DNA of 64,000 bases from assembly GCF_017526105.1 (NCBI RefSeq), contig NZ_CP071839.1:6920001-6984000 (forward strand), written 5' to 3'. The notes beneath the pieces are model-generated. The model saw only the letters and a list, made by a program, of their open reading frames with translations, ran no database searches and was not told where the DNA came from. A program made the position numbers and the translations under genes. Within the stretch, counting starts at the first letter, position 1. Each line of letters starts with the position of its first letter. This stretch comes from Streptomyces cyanogenus (GTDB lineage Bacteria > Actinomycetota > Actinomycetes > Streptomycetales > Streptomycetaceae). Positions 16,612-24,952 of this stretch are shown in pieces.

Positions 16612-17634
16612 CTACCGCAGCTGCGGGGAGGGCAGGCTCGGGGTGGGTGTGGGCAGGGAGACCGACGGCACAGACGGCGCGGAGGCGAGTGCCGCAGCCG
16701 ACGGGAGGGTCGGTGCCGACGGAAGCGACGGCACCGACGGTACGGACGGCGCCGACGGAAGCGACGGCACGGTCGGTACCGACGGCACGGACGGCACCAC
16801 GGACTTCACCGGCAGCTCGGGAAGCGCGGGGAGGGCGGGCTCGCCGGTGGGCGGGCGGGTCGCCGCCCGGCTCGGCTCCGCCGCCGACGGCCTGCGCGTC
16901 TGCGGAGGCACCGCGCCCCCGGTGCCGTCGCTCCGGAGCGGCTGGGTCCCGCTGGACACCGCCGGCTGCGGAGCCGGGACGGCCGGGTCGCCGCCGTCGA
17001 GCGCGTACGGCAGCACGAACCCGGCCACCACCAGGGTCGCGGCCGTCGAGGTGACCGCCACGGCCTGCACCTTCCCGCCACCGCGTGGCCGCCCGCGTCC
17101 GACCAGGAACAGCACGAGTCCGAGCGTCCCGGCCAGGGAGGCGCGCAGCGTCCGCCGGGCCCGGGCGAGCAGTGACTCGACGGTCCGGTAGCTGAGCCCC
17201 ATCCGCACGGCGACCTGGCTCACGTCCAGGTCCTCGGACTTCAGCCGCAGCGCCTCCGCCTGCCGGGCGGGCAGCTCCCCGCTGCGCACGGCGAGCCACT
17301 TCGCCTCGGCCCGGTCACACACCGCCTCCTCGACCGGCACCGGGCCCGGCGCGACGAGCGTGGGGCGGCTGCCGACCTCGGCCTCGCGGCTGACCTGCCG
17401 GTGCCGGTCGACGCACAGGCGCATCGTCACCGTCGTCAGCCAGGCGCCGAGCCGCTCGTCGTCGAGGTCCCGGCGCTCGGCGGCCCGCAGCATCGCCTCG
17501 TGCACGGCGTCCTCGGCGTCCTCCCGGCTCATCGAGCGGCGCCTGGCCACCTTGAGCAACTGCTCACGGTGGCTCCACATACGCTGCCAACGCTCCTCGG
17601 CGGCCGCTGTGTCCGCAGGCATGTTCGTCGCCAT
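16612..17634 (-). CDS. RNA polymerase sigma factor with membrane anchor and PSVPS-repeat tail
   Basis: A 340-residue sigma-70-family (ECF-like) factor. Sigma-2 spans about 22-85 (SREDAEDAVHEAMLRAAERR, AWLTTVTMRLCVDRHRQ), and sigma-4 about 118-166 (LDVSQVAVRMGLSYRTVESLLARAR, the -35-binding HTH). Unusually, hydrophobic segments at 168-179 and 189-212 and a roughly 128-residue Pro/Ser/Thr/Val-rich tail with PSVPSLPSAP repeats follow, which suggests a membrane-tethered factor with an extracytoplasmic sensor or wall-spanning stalk. The ATG at 17634 has GAAGGGG. No anti-sigma gene is adjacent. The mce operon lies downstream in the same direction. Confidence 0.88.
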   Translation of the reverse strand: MATNMPADTAAAEERWQRMWSHREQLLKVARRRSMSREDAEDAVHEAMLRAAERRDLDDERLGAWLTTVTMRLCVDRHRQVSREAEVGSRPTLVAPGPVPVEEAVCDRAEAKWLAVRSGELPARQAEALRLKSEDLDVSQVAVRMGLSYRTVESLLARARRTLRASLAGTLGLVLFLVGRGRPRGGGKVQAVAVTSTAATLVVAGFVLPYALDGGDPAVPAPQPAVSSGTQPLRSDGTGGAVPPQTRRPSAAEPSRAATRPPTGEPALPALPELPVKSVVPSVPSVPTVPSLPSAPSVPSVPSLPSAPTLPSAAALASAPSVPSVSLPTPTPSLPSPQLR

Positions 17635-17694
17635 GAGGGCCCCTTCGCACTCACCCGCCGGTCCTGTGCTCCCGGCGGGTGGCGACATTACCGC

Positions 17695-18783
17695 TCAGTA
17701 TCCGCGGTTGTGGAGGGGGAGGCTCCGATCGTGTTCCAGCCGTTGCCCGGCCTGGCCGTCGCTGGTCAGCGGCCCCGGGCCGGGCAGCTCGCCACCGCCG
17801 GGCAGGGTGAGGGTCGGTTCGGGGACGGGGATCGGCGGCGTCTGCGACCCCGTCGGGGCGTGGGGCTCGCGGGATGGGGTGGGGGAGGGCGAGGCGGGTG
17901 GCGCCGAGGGCGTGCGGGACGGGCCCGGACCCGGCTTCCGGTCCCTGGGCGGCTGCGGGGAGGGCTTCGCGGTCGTCGGACGGGACGGCCTCGGCCGCTG
18001 TGCCCGGGACCCGCCGGAGGCGTCCGGCACCACCCGGTGTCCGGTCAGGTAGTACGCGTACCAGGCCCGGACCGTGCGCAGATAGGCCTCCGAGTGGTTG
18101 TAGCCGAGGATCGCCCGGTCCAGCTCCGCCGGATTCGACAGGTCACGGCCGCCCGCGCACAGGTAGCGGCCGGCGGCCAGCGCCGCGTCGTAGACGTTGT
18201 TCGGGTCGGCACGCCCGTCCCCGTTGCCGTCCGCGCCCCAGTGGGCCCAGGTCGACGGGATGAACTGCATCGGTCCGACCGCGCGGTCGTACGCCGGGTC
18301 CCCGTCGTACCTGCCGCCGTCGGTGTCCGGTACGACGGCGAACGCGCCGCCGGTCAGCCGGGGGCCGAGGACGGGTGTCACGGTCGTACCGTCCGGGGTC
18401 ACCCGGCCGCCCCGGGCCTGCCCGGACTCCACCTGGCCGATCGCGGCCAGCAGCTGCCAGCGCAGCCGGCAGCCGGGCGCGGTCCGCGCCAGCTCCGCCT
18501 CGGCGCGCCGGTACGCGGCGAACACGCTCGCGGGCAGTGCACCACCCTCCACCCGCCGTTCCGGGGCGCCGTCACGTGTCCGCAGCGGAGGCAGGTCGGT
18601 GCGGAACGGGGTGTCACCGGACACGCTGGGGCCGTGTTCACCGGGTGCCGCCTTCCGTGCGGGCGCCGAGGCCTGCGCCGATACCGCCCCCGGCGCCTGG
18701 GACGCGGTCAGCACGGCCATCGCCGTCGCCGCGACGGCCGTCCCCCTGGCACCCCTGAACACGCCTCTCCCGAATGTGCGCAC
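17695..18783 (-). CDS. Secreted lytic murein transglycosylase
   Basis: A 362-residue exported enzyme that cleaves peptidoglycan glycan strands. Signal peptide about 1-36 (ending GAVSAQA), SLT/MltB-like catalytic domain about 85-250 with catalytic Glu119 in AAIGQVESG, the AVGPMQFIPSTW motif (168-179) and AALAAGRYLCAGG. The last 100 residues are a Pro/Ser-rich linker with no evident wall-binding domain. An EF-hand-like loop, ADGNGDGRADPNNV, is visible. It lies upstream of the sigma gene and shares the mce-type promoter. Confidence 0.9.
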   Translation of the reverse strand: MRTFGRGVFRGARGTAVAATAMAVLTASQAPGAVSAQASAPARKAAPGEHGPSVSGDTPFRTDLPPLRTRDGAPERRVEGGALPASVFAAYRRAEAELARTAPGCRLRWQLLAAIGQVESGQARGGRVTPDGTTVTPVLGPRLTGGAFAVVPDTDGGRYDGDPAYDRAVGPMQFIPSTWAHWGADGNGDGRADPNNVYDAALAAGRYLCAGGRDLSNPAELDRAILGYNHSEAYLRTVRAWYAYYLTGHRVVPDASGGSRAQRPRPSRPTTAKPSPQPPRDRKPGPGPSRTPSAPPASPSPTPSREPHAPTGSQTPPIPVPEPTLTLPGGGELPGPGPLTSDGQAGQRLEHDRSLPLHNRGY

Positions 18784-18814
18784 TCGCGCTCCCCTCCCTG
18801 TGTGGTCTGCGTCG

Positions 18815-18848
18815 TCTGCTCTACGCGGGCGGGCGGTCCGTCCGTCGC
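18815..18848 (-). promoter_or_regulatory. Putative sigma-specific promoter of the lytic transglycosylase
   Basis: Minus strand GCGACGGACG-N14-GTAGAGCAGA, identical in both 10-mers and in spacing to 16540-16573. It ends 31 nt upstream of the transglycosylase start codon. Confidence 0.65.
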
Positions 18849-18997
18849 GGGAAGACCGTGGGAAAGCCGGAGCTGCTCGGGAGGCCGGGTGGGCACGGGC
18901 GTCCGTTAAGGTCTCCCCAAGCGGCCCGGGCGGTCGTCACCCCGCCGCCGCGGACCTGGCGGAACGCGCGGGTCGGAGCAGATGCCATGGGGGCACA

Positions 18998-19246
18998 GTG
19001 CGACTGAAAGTGGAGTTCACCACCGAGCCCTTCGACCTGGACGAGGCGCCCGCGCACGCGCTGGCGGCCCGCGAGGTGATCGAGGCGGCGGAGCTGGACG
19101 CGGTGGACGTCGGCCCGTTCGGCAACACGGCGGAGGGCGCCGCCGACGCGGTGCTGACCGCGGTGGACGCGCTGCTGCGCAAGACCCTGGAAGCCGGCGC
19201 CACCCGGATCTCGCTACAGGTCAACGTGATCGGAGGGGGCGAATGA
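18998..19246 (+). CDS. Conserved small protein preceding the HTH gene
   Basis: An 82-residue protein starting at a GTG (VRLKVEFTTEPFDLDEAPAHALAAREVIEA). It looks like a small alpha/beta fold ending in a beta strand (GATRISLQVNVIGGG). Function unknown; a resemblance to small ligand-binding (thiamine-binding MTH1187-like) domains is only a guess. It overlaps the next gene by 4 bp (ATGA), so the two are translationally coupled and probably act together. The Shine-Dalgarno is weak (GGGGG about 5 nt upstream). Confidence 0.75.
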   Translation: MRLKVEFTTEPFDLDEAPAHALAAREVIEAAELDAVDVGPFGNTAEGAADAVLTAVDALLRKTLEAGATRISLQVNVIGGGE

Positions 19247-19611
19247 CCGGCAACGGGGACGAGCCCTTCATCACGGCGGTGAAACCGCTGGTCGACGCCA
19301 TGGGCGGGGAGATGCTCCCGCCGGACGAGGCCGGCCCCGAGGACGTCGTCCTCGCCTGGCAGGGCGTCGACGTCGTCGCCGTACGCCTGCCCCAGCTGGC
19401 CGACTCCCTCGACCACATCCTCGCCGCCATGGAGCGCCGCCAGGGCCGGCCGCTGGCCGACCTGGACCGCAAGGCCAAGCAGGAGGTCGTACGGAGCCTG
19501 GAGGCGCGCGGCGCGTTCGCCGTGCGGCACGGTGTGGAGACCGTGGCGAGCGCGCTCGGCGTCAGCCGCTTCACGGTCTACAACTACCTCAACCGGGAGA
19601 AGGGGGCCTGA
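19243..19611 (+). CDS. HTH-domain protein at the head of the urate cluster
   Basis: A 122-residue protein with an N-terminal alpha/beta segment (DVVLAWQGVDVVAVRLPQLADSLDHIL), a central helical basic region (LDRKAKQEVVRSLEARGAFAVRHG) and a C-terminal helix-turn-helix (VETVASALGVSRFTVYNYLNR, Fis/HTH-8-like). It is probably a DNA-binding regulator; the likely targets are the adjacent urate genes, whose promoter contains motif B. CGGAGGGGG precedes the ATG. The target is inferred only from position. Confidence 0.8.
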   Translation: MTGNGDEPFITAVKPLVDAMGGEMLPPDEAGPEDVVLAWQGVDVVAVRLPQLADSLDHILAAMERRQGRPLADLDRKAKQEVVRSLEARGAFAVRHGVETVASALGVSRFTVYNYLNREKGA

Positions 19612-19648
19612 ACCCGGGCCTCGGACATCCTTCGCGGGAACCCGAATT

Positions 19649-19665
19649 TTCAACAAAGTGTTGAC
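19649..19665. promoter_or_regulatory. 17-bp palindrome (motif B) upstream of uraD
   Basis: TTCAAC-AAAGT-GTTGAC, the motif-B layout also present before catalase, aceB and allB. It lies 74-90 bp upstream of the uraD start, in the only intergenic gap of this cluster, so it probably regulates uraD-uraH-uricase. Confidence 0.65.
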
Positions 19666-19738
19666 GTCGTGTTTCGGAGGGCGTTAGCTGTTCGCAGCCC
19701 GTTCAGCACGAAGGCCGCATCCGGCCACGGAGGCTCCC

Positions 19739-20251
19739 GTGACGTCGACTTCCACGCCCCCGGGTCTGGCCCGGTTCAACGAACTGGAGGAGCGGGCGGC
19801 CCTCGCCGCCCTCCACGAGGCGTGTGCCTCCACCGAGTGGGCCCGGCGACTGCTCGCCGCCCGCCCCTACGCCACTCCGGAGGACCTCTACGCCGCCAGC
19901 GACGCCGCCATGGCCGAGCTGACCGTCGCGGACCTCCACGAGGCGATGGCCGGGCACCCGCCGATCGGGCGCCCCAAGCCCGGCGACCCGGCCTCCGCCC
20001 GCGAACAGCGCGGCATGGCCGGCGCCTCCGACGAGCTCAGGGCGGAGATGCTCGACCTGAACCTGGCCTACCAGGAGAAGTTCGGCCATGTCTTCCTCGT
20101 CTGCGCCACCGGCCGGACCGGTGAGCAGATGCGGGACGCGGTCAAGGAGCGGATCGGGAACACGCCGGAGCAGGAGCGGGAGATCGTCCGCACCGAGCTG
20201 GGCAAGATCAACCGCATCCGACTGGCCCGACTCGTCGAAGAGGACGCCTGA
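19739..20251 (+). CDS. uraD: 2-oxo-4-hydroxy-4-carboxy-5-ureidoimidazoline decarboxylase
   Basis: Third enzyme of urate oxidation: decarboxylates OHCU to S-allantoin. 170 residues, all helical, with the family landmarks FNELEERAALAALHEACAS, catalytic His73 in AGHPPIG, SAREQRGM and YQEKFGHVFLVCATG. The GTG has CACGGAGG upstream. It is followed after 4 nt by uraH and then uricase, in one operon. Confidence 0.95.
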   Translation: MTSTSTPPGLARFNELEERAALAALHEACASTEWARRLLAARPYATPEDLYAASDAAMAELTVADLHEAMAGHPPIGRPKPGDPASAREQRGMAGASDELRAEMLDLNLAYQEKFGHVFLVCATGRTGEQMRDAVKERIGNTPEQEREIVRTELGKINRIRLARLVEEDA

Positions 20252-20255
20252 CACC

Positions 20256-20660
20256 ATGAGCACCAGCACCACCGCCTCCGTGTCCACGCACATCCTGGAC
20301 ACCTCGATCGGCCGCCCCGCCGAGGGCGTCGCCGTCCACCTCTTCGCCCGCGGCGGCCGGGAGGAGGACTGGCAGGCGCTCGGCGGCTCCGCGACCGACG
20401 CCGACGGCCGGTGCAAGGACCTTCCCGACCTGCCGGAAGGCACCACCCACGTACGGCTCGACTTCGCCGTCGAGGCGTACTTCGAAGAGAACACCGCGAA
20501 GAAGCAAGCCGATGCGCAGCAGGACGCCCCCGCGACTCGGGACAGCGGTGCGGTGTTCTTCCCCGAGGTGGCGATCACCTTCGCCGTGAACCCGGGGGAG
20601 CACTACCACGTGCCGCTGCTGCTCAACCCGTTCGGCTACTCCGTTTACCGAGGGAGCTAG
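20256..20660 (+). CDS. uraH: 5-hydroxyisourate hydrolase (transthyretin-like)
   Basis: Hydrolyses 5-hydroxyisourate, the uricase product, to OHCU. 134 residues with the N-terminal VSTHILDTSIGRPAEGV signature, catalytic-region His/Arg (THVRLDF) and the invariant C-terminal tetrapeptide YRGS. It carries an insertion (EENTAKKQADAQQDAPATRD) absent from shorter relatives. Four nt after uraD and 3 nt before uricase. Confidence 0.96.
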   Translation: MSTSTTASVSTHILDTSIGRPAEGVAVHLFARGGREEDWQALGGSATDADGRCKDLPDLPEGTTHVRLDFAVEAYFEENTAKKQADAQQDAPATRDSGAVFFPEVAITFAVNPGEHYHVPLLLNPFGYSVYRGS

Positions 20661-20663
20661 CTC

Positions 20664-21587
20664 ATGCCGACCATCCTGGGACAGAACCAGTACGGCAAGG
20701 CCGAGAACCGAGTCGTCAAGATCACGCGGGACGGCGCCACCCACCACATCAAGGACCTCAACGTCTCCGTCGCGCTGAGCGGCGACATGGACGAGGTCCA
20801 CTACTCCGGCTCCAACGCCAACGTCCTGCCGACCGACACCACCAAGAACACGGTGTACGCGTTCGCCAAGGAGTACGGCATCGAGTCCGCCGAGCAGTTC
20901 GGCATCCACCTGGCCCGGCACTTCGTCACCAGCCAGGAACCGATCCACCGGGCGCGCATCCGCATCGAGGAGTACGCCTGGGAGCGGATCGGGACCTCCG
21001 ACGCCAACTCGAAGTTCATCGGCGCCGACGAGGTCAAGCACTCCTTCGTCCGCAAGGGCCAGGAGACCCGCCTCACCCAGATCACCTACGACGGCGAGCG
21101 GTGGGAGGTCGTCTCCGGCCTGAAGGACCTGGTCGTGATGAACTCGACGAACTCCGAGTTCTGGGGCTACGTCAAGGACAAGTACACCACCCTCCAGGAG
21201 GCGTACGACCGCATCCTGGCCACCCAGGTCTCGGCCCGCTGGCGGTTCAACTGGACCGACGACGAGCAGAGGATGCCCCAGTGGGAGAAGTCCTACGAGC
21301 AGACCAGGAAGCACATGCTCCAGGCCTTCGCCGAGACGTACTCCCTCTCCCTCCAGCAGACGCTGTACCAGATGGGCGCGCGCATCATCAACCACCGCAG
21401 CGAGATCGACGAGGTCCGCTTCTCGCTGCCGAACAAGCACCACTTCCTGGTGGACCTGGAGCCGTTCGGACTGAAGAACGACAACGAGGTCTACTTCGCC
21501 GCCGACCGTCCCTACGGCCTCATCGAGGCCACCATCCTGCGGGACGGCTGTGAGGCCCGTATCCCGGTCGACATGACCAACCTCTGA
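20664..21587 (+). CDS. pucL: Urate oxidase (uricase)
   Basis: Cofactor-free oxidation of urate to 5-hydroxyisourate with release of peroxide. 307 residues, two tandem T-fold domains. The catalytic Thr/Lys region is in NVLPTDTTKNTVYAFAKE (about 53-70); other motifs are FGIHLARHF, WRFNWT and FSLPNKHHFLVDLEPF. Last gene of the uraD-uraH-uricase operon, followed by a GC-rich hairpin. Its peroxide product explains a catalase in the same regulon. Confidence 0.97.
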   Translation: MPTILGQNQYGKAENRVVKITRDGATHHIKDLNVSVALSGDMDEVHYSGSNANVLPTDTTKNTVYAFAKEYGIESAEQFGIHLARHFVTSQEPIHRARIRIEEYAWERIGTSDANSKFIGADEVKHSFVRKGQETRLTQITYDGERWEVVSGLKDLVVMNSTNSEFWGYVKDKYTTLQEAYDRILATQVSARWRFNWTDDEQRMPQWEKSYEQTRKHMLQAFAETYSLSLQQTLYQMGARIINHRSEIDEVRFSLPNKHHFLVDLEPFGLKNDNEVYFAADRPYGLIEATILRDGCEARIPVDMTNL

Positions 21588-21939
21588 CGCGGGACGCGCG
21601 CCCCCGGCCCCGCCACCCGGTCCGGGGGCCCGCCACACCGGAGGGAACGACATGACACAGCCTGCGAAGGGGCCCGACACCGCCTCCTGTCCCGCGCTCG
21701 TCATCGGCCAGGCCTGCGGACCCGGCCCCGCGGCCCGCACCCCTTCGCGCATCGGCTCCGGCATCGGCGCGGGCGCGCTCGCCGCGGTCCTGCCGAACCT
21801 GTTCTTCCACCCCCTCGGCACCCGGGGCCGGCAGCCGGTCCCGGCACTCAAATCCTCCCGGGGTCCTGCCGTGCCCTGCCCGTGGACATCCTCCGGTCCC
21901 TCTGCCCACGGGTCCGCCACTGAAAGACAAGGAAGCACG
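21588..21939 (+). other. 352-bp gap with a possible upstream start for the deaminase
   Basis: Apart from the hairpin after uricase I see no separate gene. An ATG at 21652 with a good GGAGGG Shine-Dalgarno opens a 96-codon stretch in frame with the deaminase (beginning MTQPAKGPDTASC). The translated stretch is Pro/Ser/Gly-rich, resembles no domain and precedes the normal family N-terminus, so it is either a short leader peptide, a remnant or chance. Confidence 0.4.
21601..21628. terminator. Hairpin after uricase
   Basis: CCCCCGG and CCGGGGG form a 7-bp stem with a 14-nt loop, 14 nt past the uricase stop. No U-run; moderate support only. Confidence 0.45.
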
Positions 21940-23325
21940 ATGGCACCATCGGCAGCCCAGCGCACCGTCATCGAGAACTGTGCGATCGCGACCGTGGACG
22001 CGGGCGACACGGAGTACGCCTCAGGGCACCTCGTCCTCGCCGGCAACCGGATCGAGTCGGTCGGCGCGGGCAAGGCCCCCGAGGGCCTGGAGAACGTGGT
22101 GCGCCGGATCGACGCCGGCGGCCACCTGGCCACGCCCGGTCTGGTCAACACCCACCACCACTTCTACCAGTGGATCACCCGGGGCCTGGCCACCGACCAC
22201 AACCTGTTCGACTGGCTGGTCGCGCTCTACCCCACCTGGGCGCGCATCGACGAGCAGATGACGTACGCCGCCGCGCAGGGATCGCTCGCCATGATGGCCC
22301 GGGGCGGTGTCACCACCGCCATGGACCACCACTACGTCTTCCCGCACGGCTCCGGCGACCTGTCCGGCTCCATCATCCGGGCCGCCGCCGAGACGGGCGT
22401 GCGCTTCACGCTGGCCCGCGGCTCGATGGACCGCAGCGAGAAGGACGGCGGCCTGCCCCCGGACTTCGCCGTCGAGACGCTGGACGGCGCCCTCGCCGCC
22501 ACCGAGGAGACCGTCCACCAGCACCACGACGCCTCCTTCGACGCGATGACCCAGGTGGCCGTGGCCCCCTGCTCGCCGTTCTCCGTCTCCACCGAACTCA
22601 TGCGCCAGGGCGCCGAGCTGGCCCGCCGCCTCGGCGTACGGCTGCACACCCACGGCTCGGAGACGGTGGAGGAGGAGAAGTTCTGCCACGAGCTGTTCGG
22701 CATGGGCCCGACCGACTACTTCGAGTCCACCGGCTGGCTCGGCGAGGACGTGTGGATGGCGCACTGCGTCCACATGACCGACTCCGACATCGCCGCGTTC
22801 GCCCGCACGAAGACCGGCGTCGCCCACTGCCCGTCGTCCAACGCCCGCCTCGCGGCCGGCATCGCCCGGGTCCCCGACATGCTCGCGGCGGGCGTCCCGG
22901 TCGGCCTCGGCGTCGACGGCACCGCCTCCAACGAGTCCGGCGAACTCCACACCGAACTGCGCAACGCCCTGCTGATCAACCGGCTCGGCGCGCACCGCGA
23001 GGCCGCCCTCAACGCCCGGCAGGCGCTGCGACTCGGTACCTACGGCGGCGCCCAGGTGCTCGGCCGGGCCGGGCAGATCGGCTCGCTGGAGCCGGGCAAG
23101 CTCGCCGACGTGGTGCTGTGGAGGATGGACACCCTCGCCCACGCCTCCATCGCCGACCCGGTGACCGCGCTGGTCCTCGGCGCGGCGGCCCCGGTCACCG
23201 CGTCCTTCGTCAACGGCCGGCAGATAGTGGAGAACGGCCGTCTGCTCACCGTGGACGAGGAGGCCGTCGCCGCCGCCACCCGCGCGGAGGCCCAGCGCCT
23301 GGCCCGCATCGCCGCGCAGGCCTGA
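21940..23325 (+). CDS. 8-oxoguanine/guanine-type deaminase (amidohydrolase)
   Basis: A 461-residue amidohydrolase of the 8-oxoguanine deaminase group, feeding oxidised or normal guanine into xanthine/urate. Zn ligands: His72 and His74 in NTHHHFYQW, a third His in LHTHGSETVEEE, a fourth in MAHCVHM and Asp in GLGVDGTASNES. The ATG at 21940 has AAGGAAG and fits the family start (TVIENCAIATVDAG). Downstream lies the NCS2 permease gene after three hairpins. The exact substrate (8-oxoguanine versus guanine or hydroxyatrazine) cannot be read from the sequence. Confidence 0.85.
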   Translation: MAPSAAQRTVIENCAIATVDAGDTEYASGHLVLAGNRIESVGAGKAPEGLENVVRRIDAGGHLATPGLVNTHHHFYQWITRGLATDHNLFDWLVALYPTWARIDEQMTYAAAQGSLAMMARGGVTTAMDHHYVFPHGSGDLSGSIIRAAAETGVRFTLARGSMDRSEKDGGLPPDFAVETLDGALAATEETVHQHHDASFDAMTQVAVAPCSPFSVSTELMRQGAELARRLGVRLHTHGSETVEEEKFCHELFGMGPTDYFESTGWLGEDVWMAHCVHMTDSDIAAFARTKTGVAHCPSSNARLAAGIARVPDMLAAGVPVGLGVDGTASNESGELHTELRNALLINRLGAHREAALNARQALRLGTYGGAQVLGRAGQIGSLEPGKLADVVLWRMDTLAHASIADPVTALVLGAAAPVTASFVNGRQIVENGRLLTVDEEAVAAATRAEAQRLARIAAQA

Positions 23326-23346
23326 CCCCGGGCCCTCACAGACTCC

Positions 23347-23439
23347 GGCCGGGAGGGACGGCTCCCGGCCGGGACCGTGGATCCGAGCGGGATCCACGGC
23401 ACGCCGTCTCCGGGGCGCGTGCGGACGCACGCGCCCCGG
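23347..23439. terminator. Three consecutive hairpins between deaminase and permease
   Basis: Three perfect inverted repeats: GGCCGGGAG/CTCCCGGCC (23347-23370), CCGTGGATCC/GGATCCACGG (23375-23399), and CCGGGGCGCGTGCG/CGCACGCGCCCCGG (23410-23439). They fill the gap 22-114 nt past the deaminase stop and end 129 nt before the permease start. They may act as a terminator, an attenuator or an RNA-stability element. Confidence 0.7.
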
Positions 23440-23568
23440 AGTCGGTCACCCCCACACCGTCCGCTCAACCGCTCAGCCGCCACCCCCCGACGGTCCCGCA
23501 CGACCACACGCACCACCTCCCAGAAACCCACGTCGGAGACGACGTGTTACCCGCCCGGAGGACCCGCC

Positions 23569-24936
23569 GTGGCCGCCCATCCCGTAGACGAGAAACTCCC
23601 CGCCCTGAAAATGGCGACCAGCGGCCTGCAGCACGTGGCCGCCATGTACGCAGGAGTCGTCGCCCCACCCCTGATCGTCGGCGCGGCCATCGGCCTGAGC
23701 GCGACCGACCTGACCTTCCTCACCGGCGCATGCCTGTTCACCGCGGGCCTCGCCACCTTCCTCCAGACGCTGGGATTCTGGAAGATCGGCGCCCGCCTGC
23801 CGTTCGTCAACGGTGTCACCTTCGCCGGTGTCGCCCCCATGACCGCGATCGTCGCCTCCACCGAGGACAAGTCCGACGCCCTGCCGGTCATCTTCGGCGC
23901 GGTCGTCGTCGCCGGACTTCTCGGCTTCCTCGCGTCGCCCTTCTTCAGCAAGGCGATCCGCTTCTTCCCGCCCGTCGTCACCGGTTCGGTCATCACCCTG
24001 ATCGGCGTGTCCCTGCTCCCGGTCGCGTTCGGCTGGGCGCAGGGTCCCAACCCCCGGGCGGACGACTACGGTTCCACGACCCACCTCACCCTCGCCGGCA
24101 TCACGCTGCTGATCGTCCTGCTGCTGCGCCGTTTCACCCGCGGCTTCGTCAAGCAGATCGCCGTCCTGCTCGGGCTCGTCGCGGGCACGCTCATCGCGAT
24201 ACCGTTCGGCGTCACGGACTTCAGCCCCGTCGGTGAGGCCGGCATCGTGGGCTTCCCGACCCCGTTCCACTTCGGCGCCCCCCAGTTCCAGCTCGCCGCG
24301 ATCCTCTCCCTGTGCGTGGTGATGGTGGTGTCGATGACCGAGTCGACCGCCGACATGCTGGCGCTCGGCGAGATCGTCGAACGCCCCGCGGACGAGAGGA
24401 CCATCGCGGCCGGTCTGCGTGCCGACACCCTGGGCTCCGCGATCAGCCCGCTGTTCAACGGTTTCATGTGCAGCGCCTTCGCCCAGAACATCGGCCTGGT
24501 CGCCATGACCAGGATCCGCAGCCGGTACGTCGTCGCGACCGGCGGCGGCTTCCTGGTCCTGATGGGCCTGTGCCCGATGGCGGCCTCGCTCATCGCGGTC
24601 GTACCCCGGCCGGTCCTCGGCGGCGCCGGTGTCGTCCTGTTCGGCTCGGTCGCCGCGAGCGGCATCCAGACCCTGGTCCGGGCCGGCCTCGACAAGGACA
24701 ACAACGTCCTGATCGTCGCCGTGTCCCTCGCGGTCGGCATCATCCCGATCACCGCGCCGGAGTTCTACCACGCGTTCCCCGAGACCGCGAAGATCGTCCT
24801 GGACTCGGGCATCTCCACGGGCTGCCTCACGGCCGTCGTCCTGAACCTCCTCTTCAACCACCTCGGCAAGGACCACGAGGCCCACGACGTCACCCATCCC
24901 ATGGAGGCGGGGGAGGAGATCGCCGCCGCGCGCTGA
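23569..24936 (+). CDS. NCS2 nucleobase:cation symporter (uracil-xanthine permease family)
   Basis: A 455-residue polytopic membrane protein, about 14 segments, that probably imports xanthine, urate or a related purine. Family motifs: GLQHVAAMYAGVVAPP near the N-terminus, PFVNGVTFAGVAPM, VVSMTESTADMLALGEIVERP, and the QNIG signature in SAFAQNIGLVAMT. The GTG at 23569 has CGGAGG 8 nt upstream. The position next to deaminase and uricase genes favours a purine substrate over uracil. Confidence 0.92.
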   Translation: MAAHPVDEKLPALKMATSGLQHVAAMYAGVVAPPLIVGAAIGLSATDLTFLTGACLFTAGLATFLQTLGFWKIGARLPFVNGVTFAGVAPMTAIVASTEDKSDALPVIFGAVVVAGLLGFLASPFFSKAIRFFPPVVTGSVITLIGVSLLPVAFGWAQGPNPRADDYGSTTHLTLAGITLLIVLLLRRFTRGFVKQIAVLLGLVAGTLIAIPFGVTDFSPVGEAGIVGFPTPFHFGAPQFQLAAILSLCVVMVVSMTESTADMLALGEIVERPADERTIAAGLRADTLGSAISPLFNGFMCSAFAQNIGLVAMTRIRSRYVVATGGGFLVLMGLCPMAASLIAVVPRPVLGGAGVVLFGSVAASGIQTLVRAGLDKDNNVLIVAVSLAVGIIPITAPEFYHAFPETAKIVLDSGISTGCLTAVVLNLLFNHLGKDHEAHDVTHPMEAGEEIAAAR

Positions 24937-24952
24937 GGCCGGCGGTCAGGAC

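Noticed and set aside
20208..22151. 647-codon minus-strand frame across uricase and the deaminase start
   Set aside because: It runs antisense to three recognisable enzymes and resembles no protein family.
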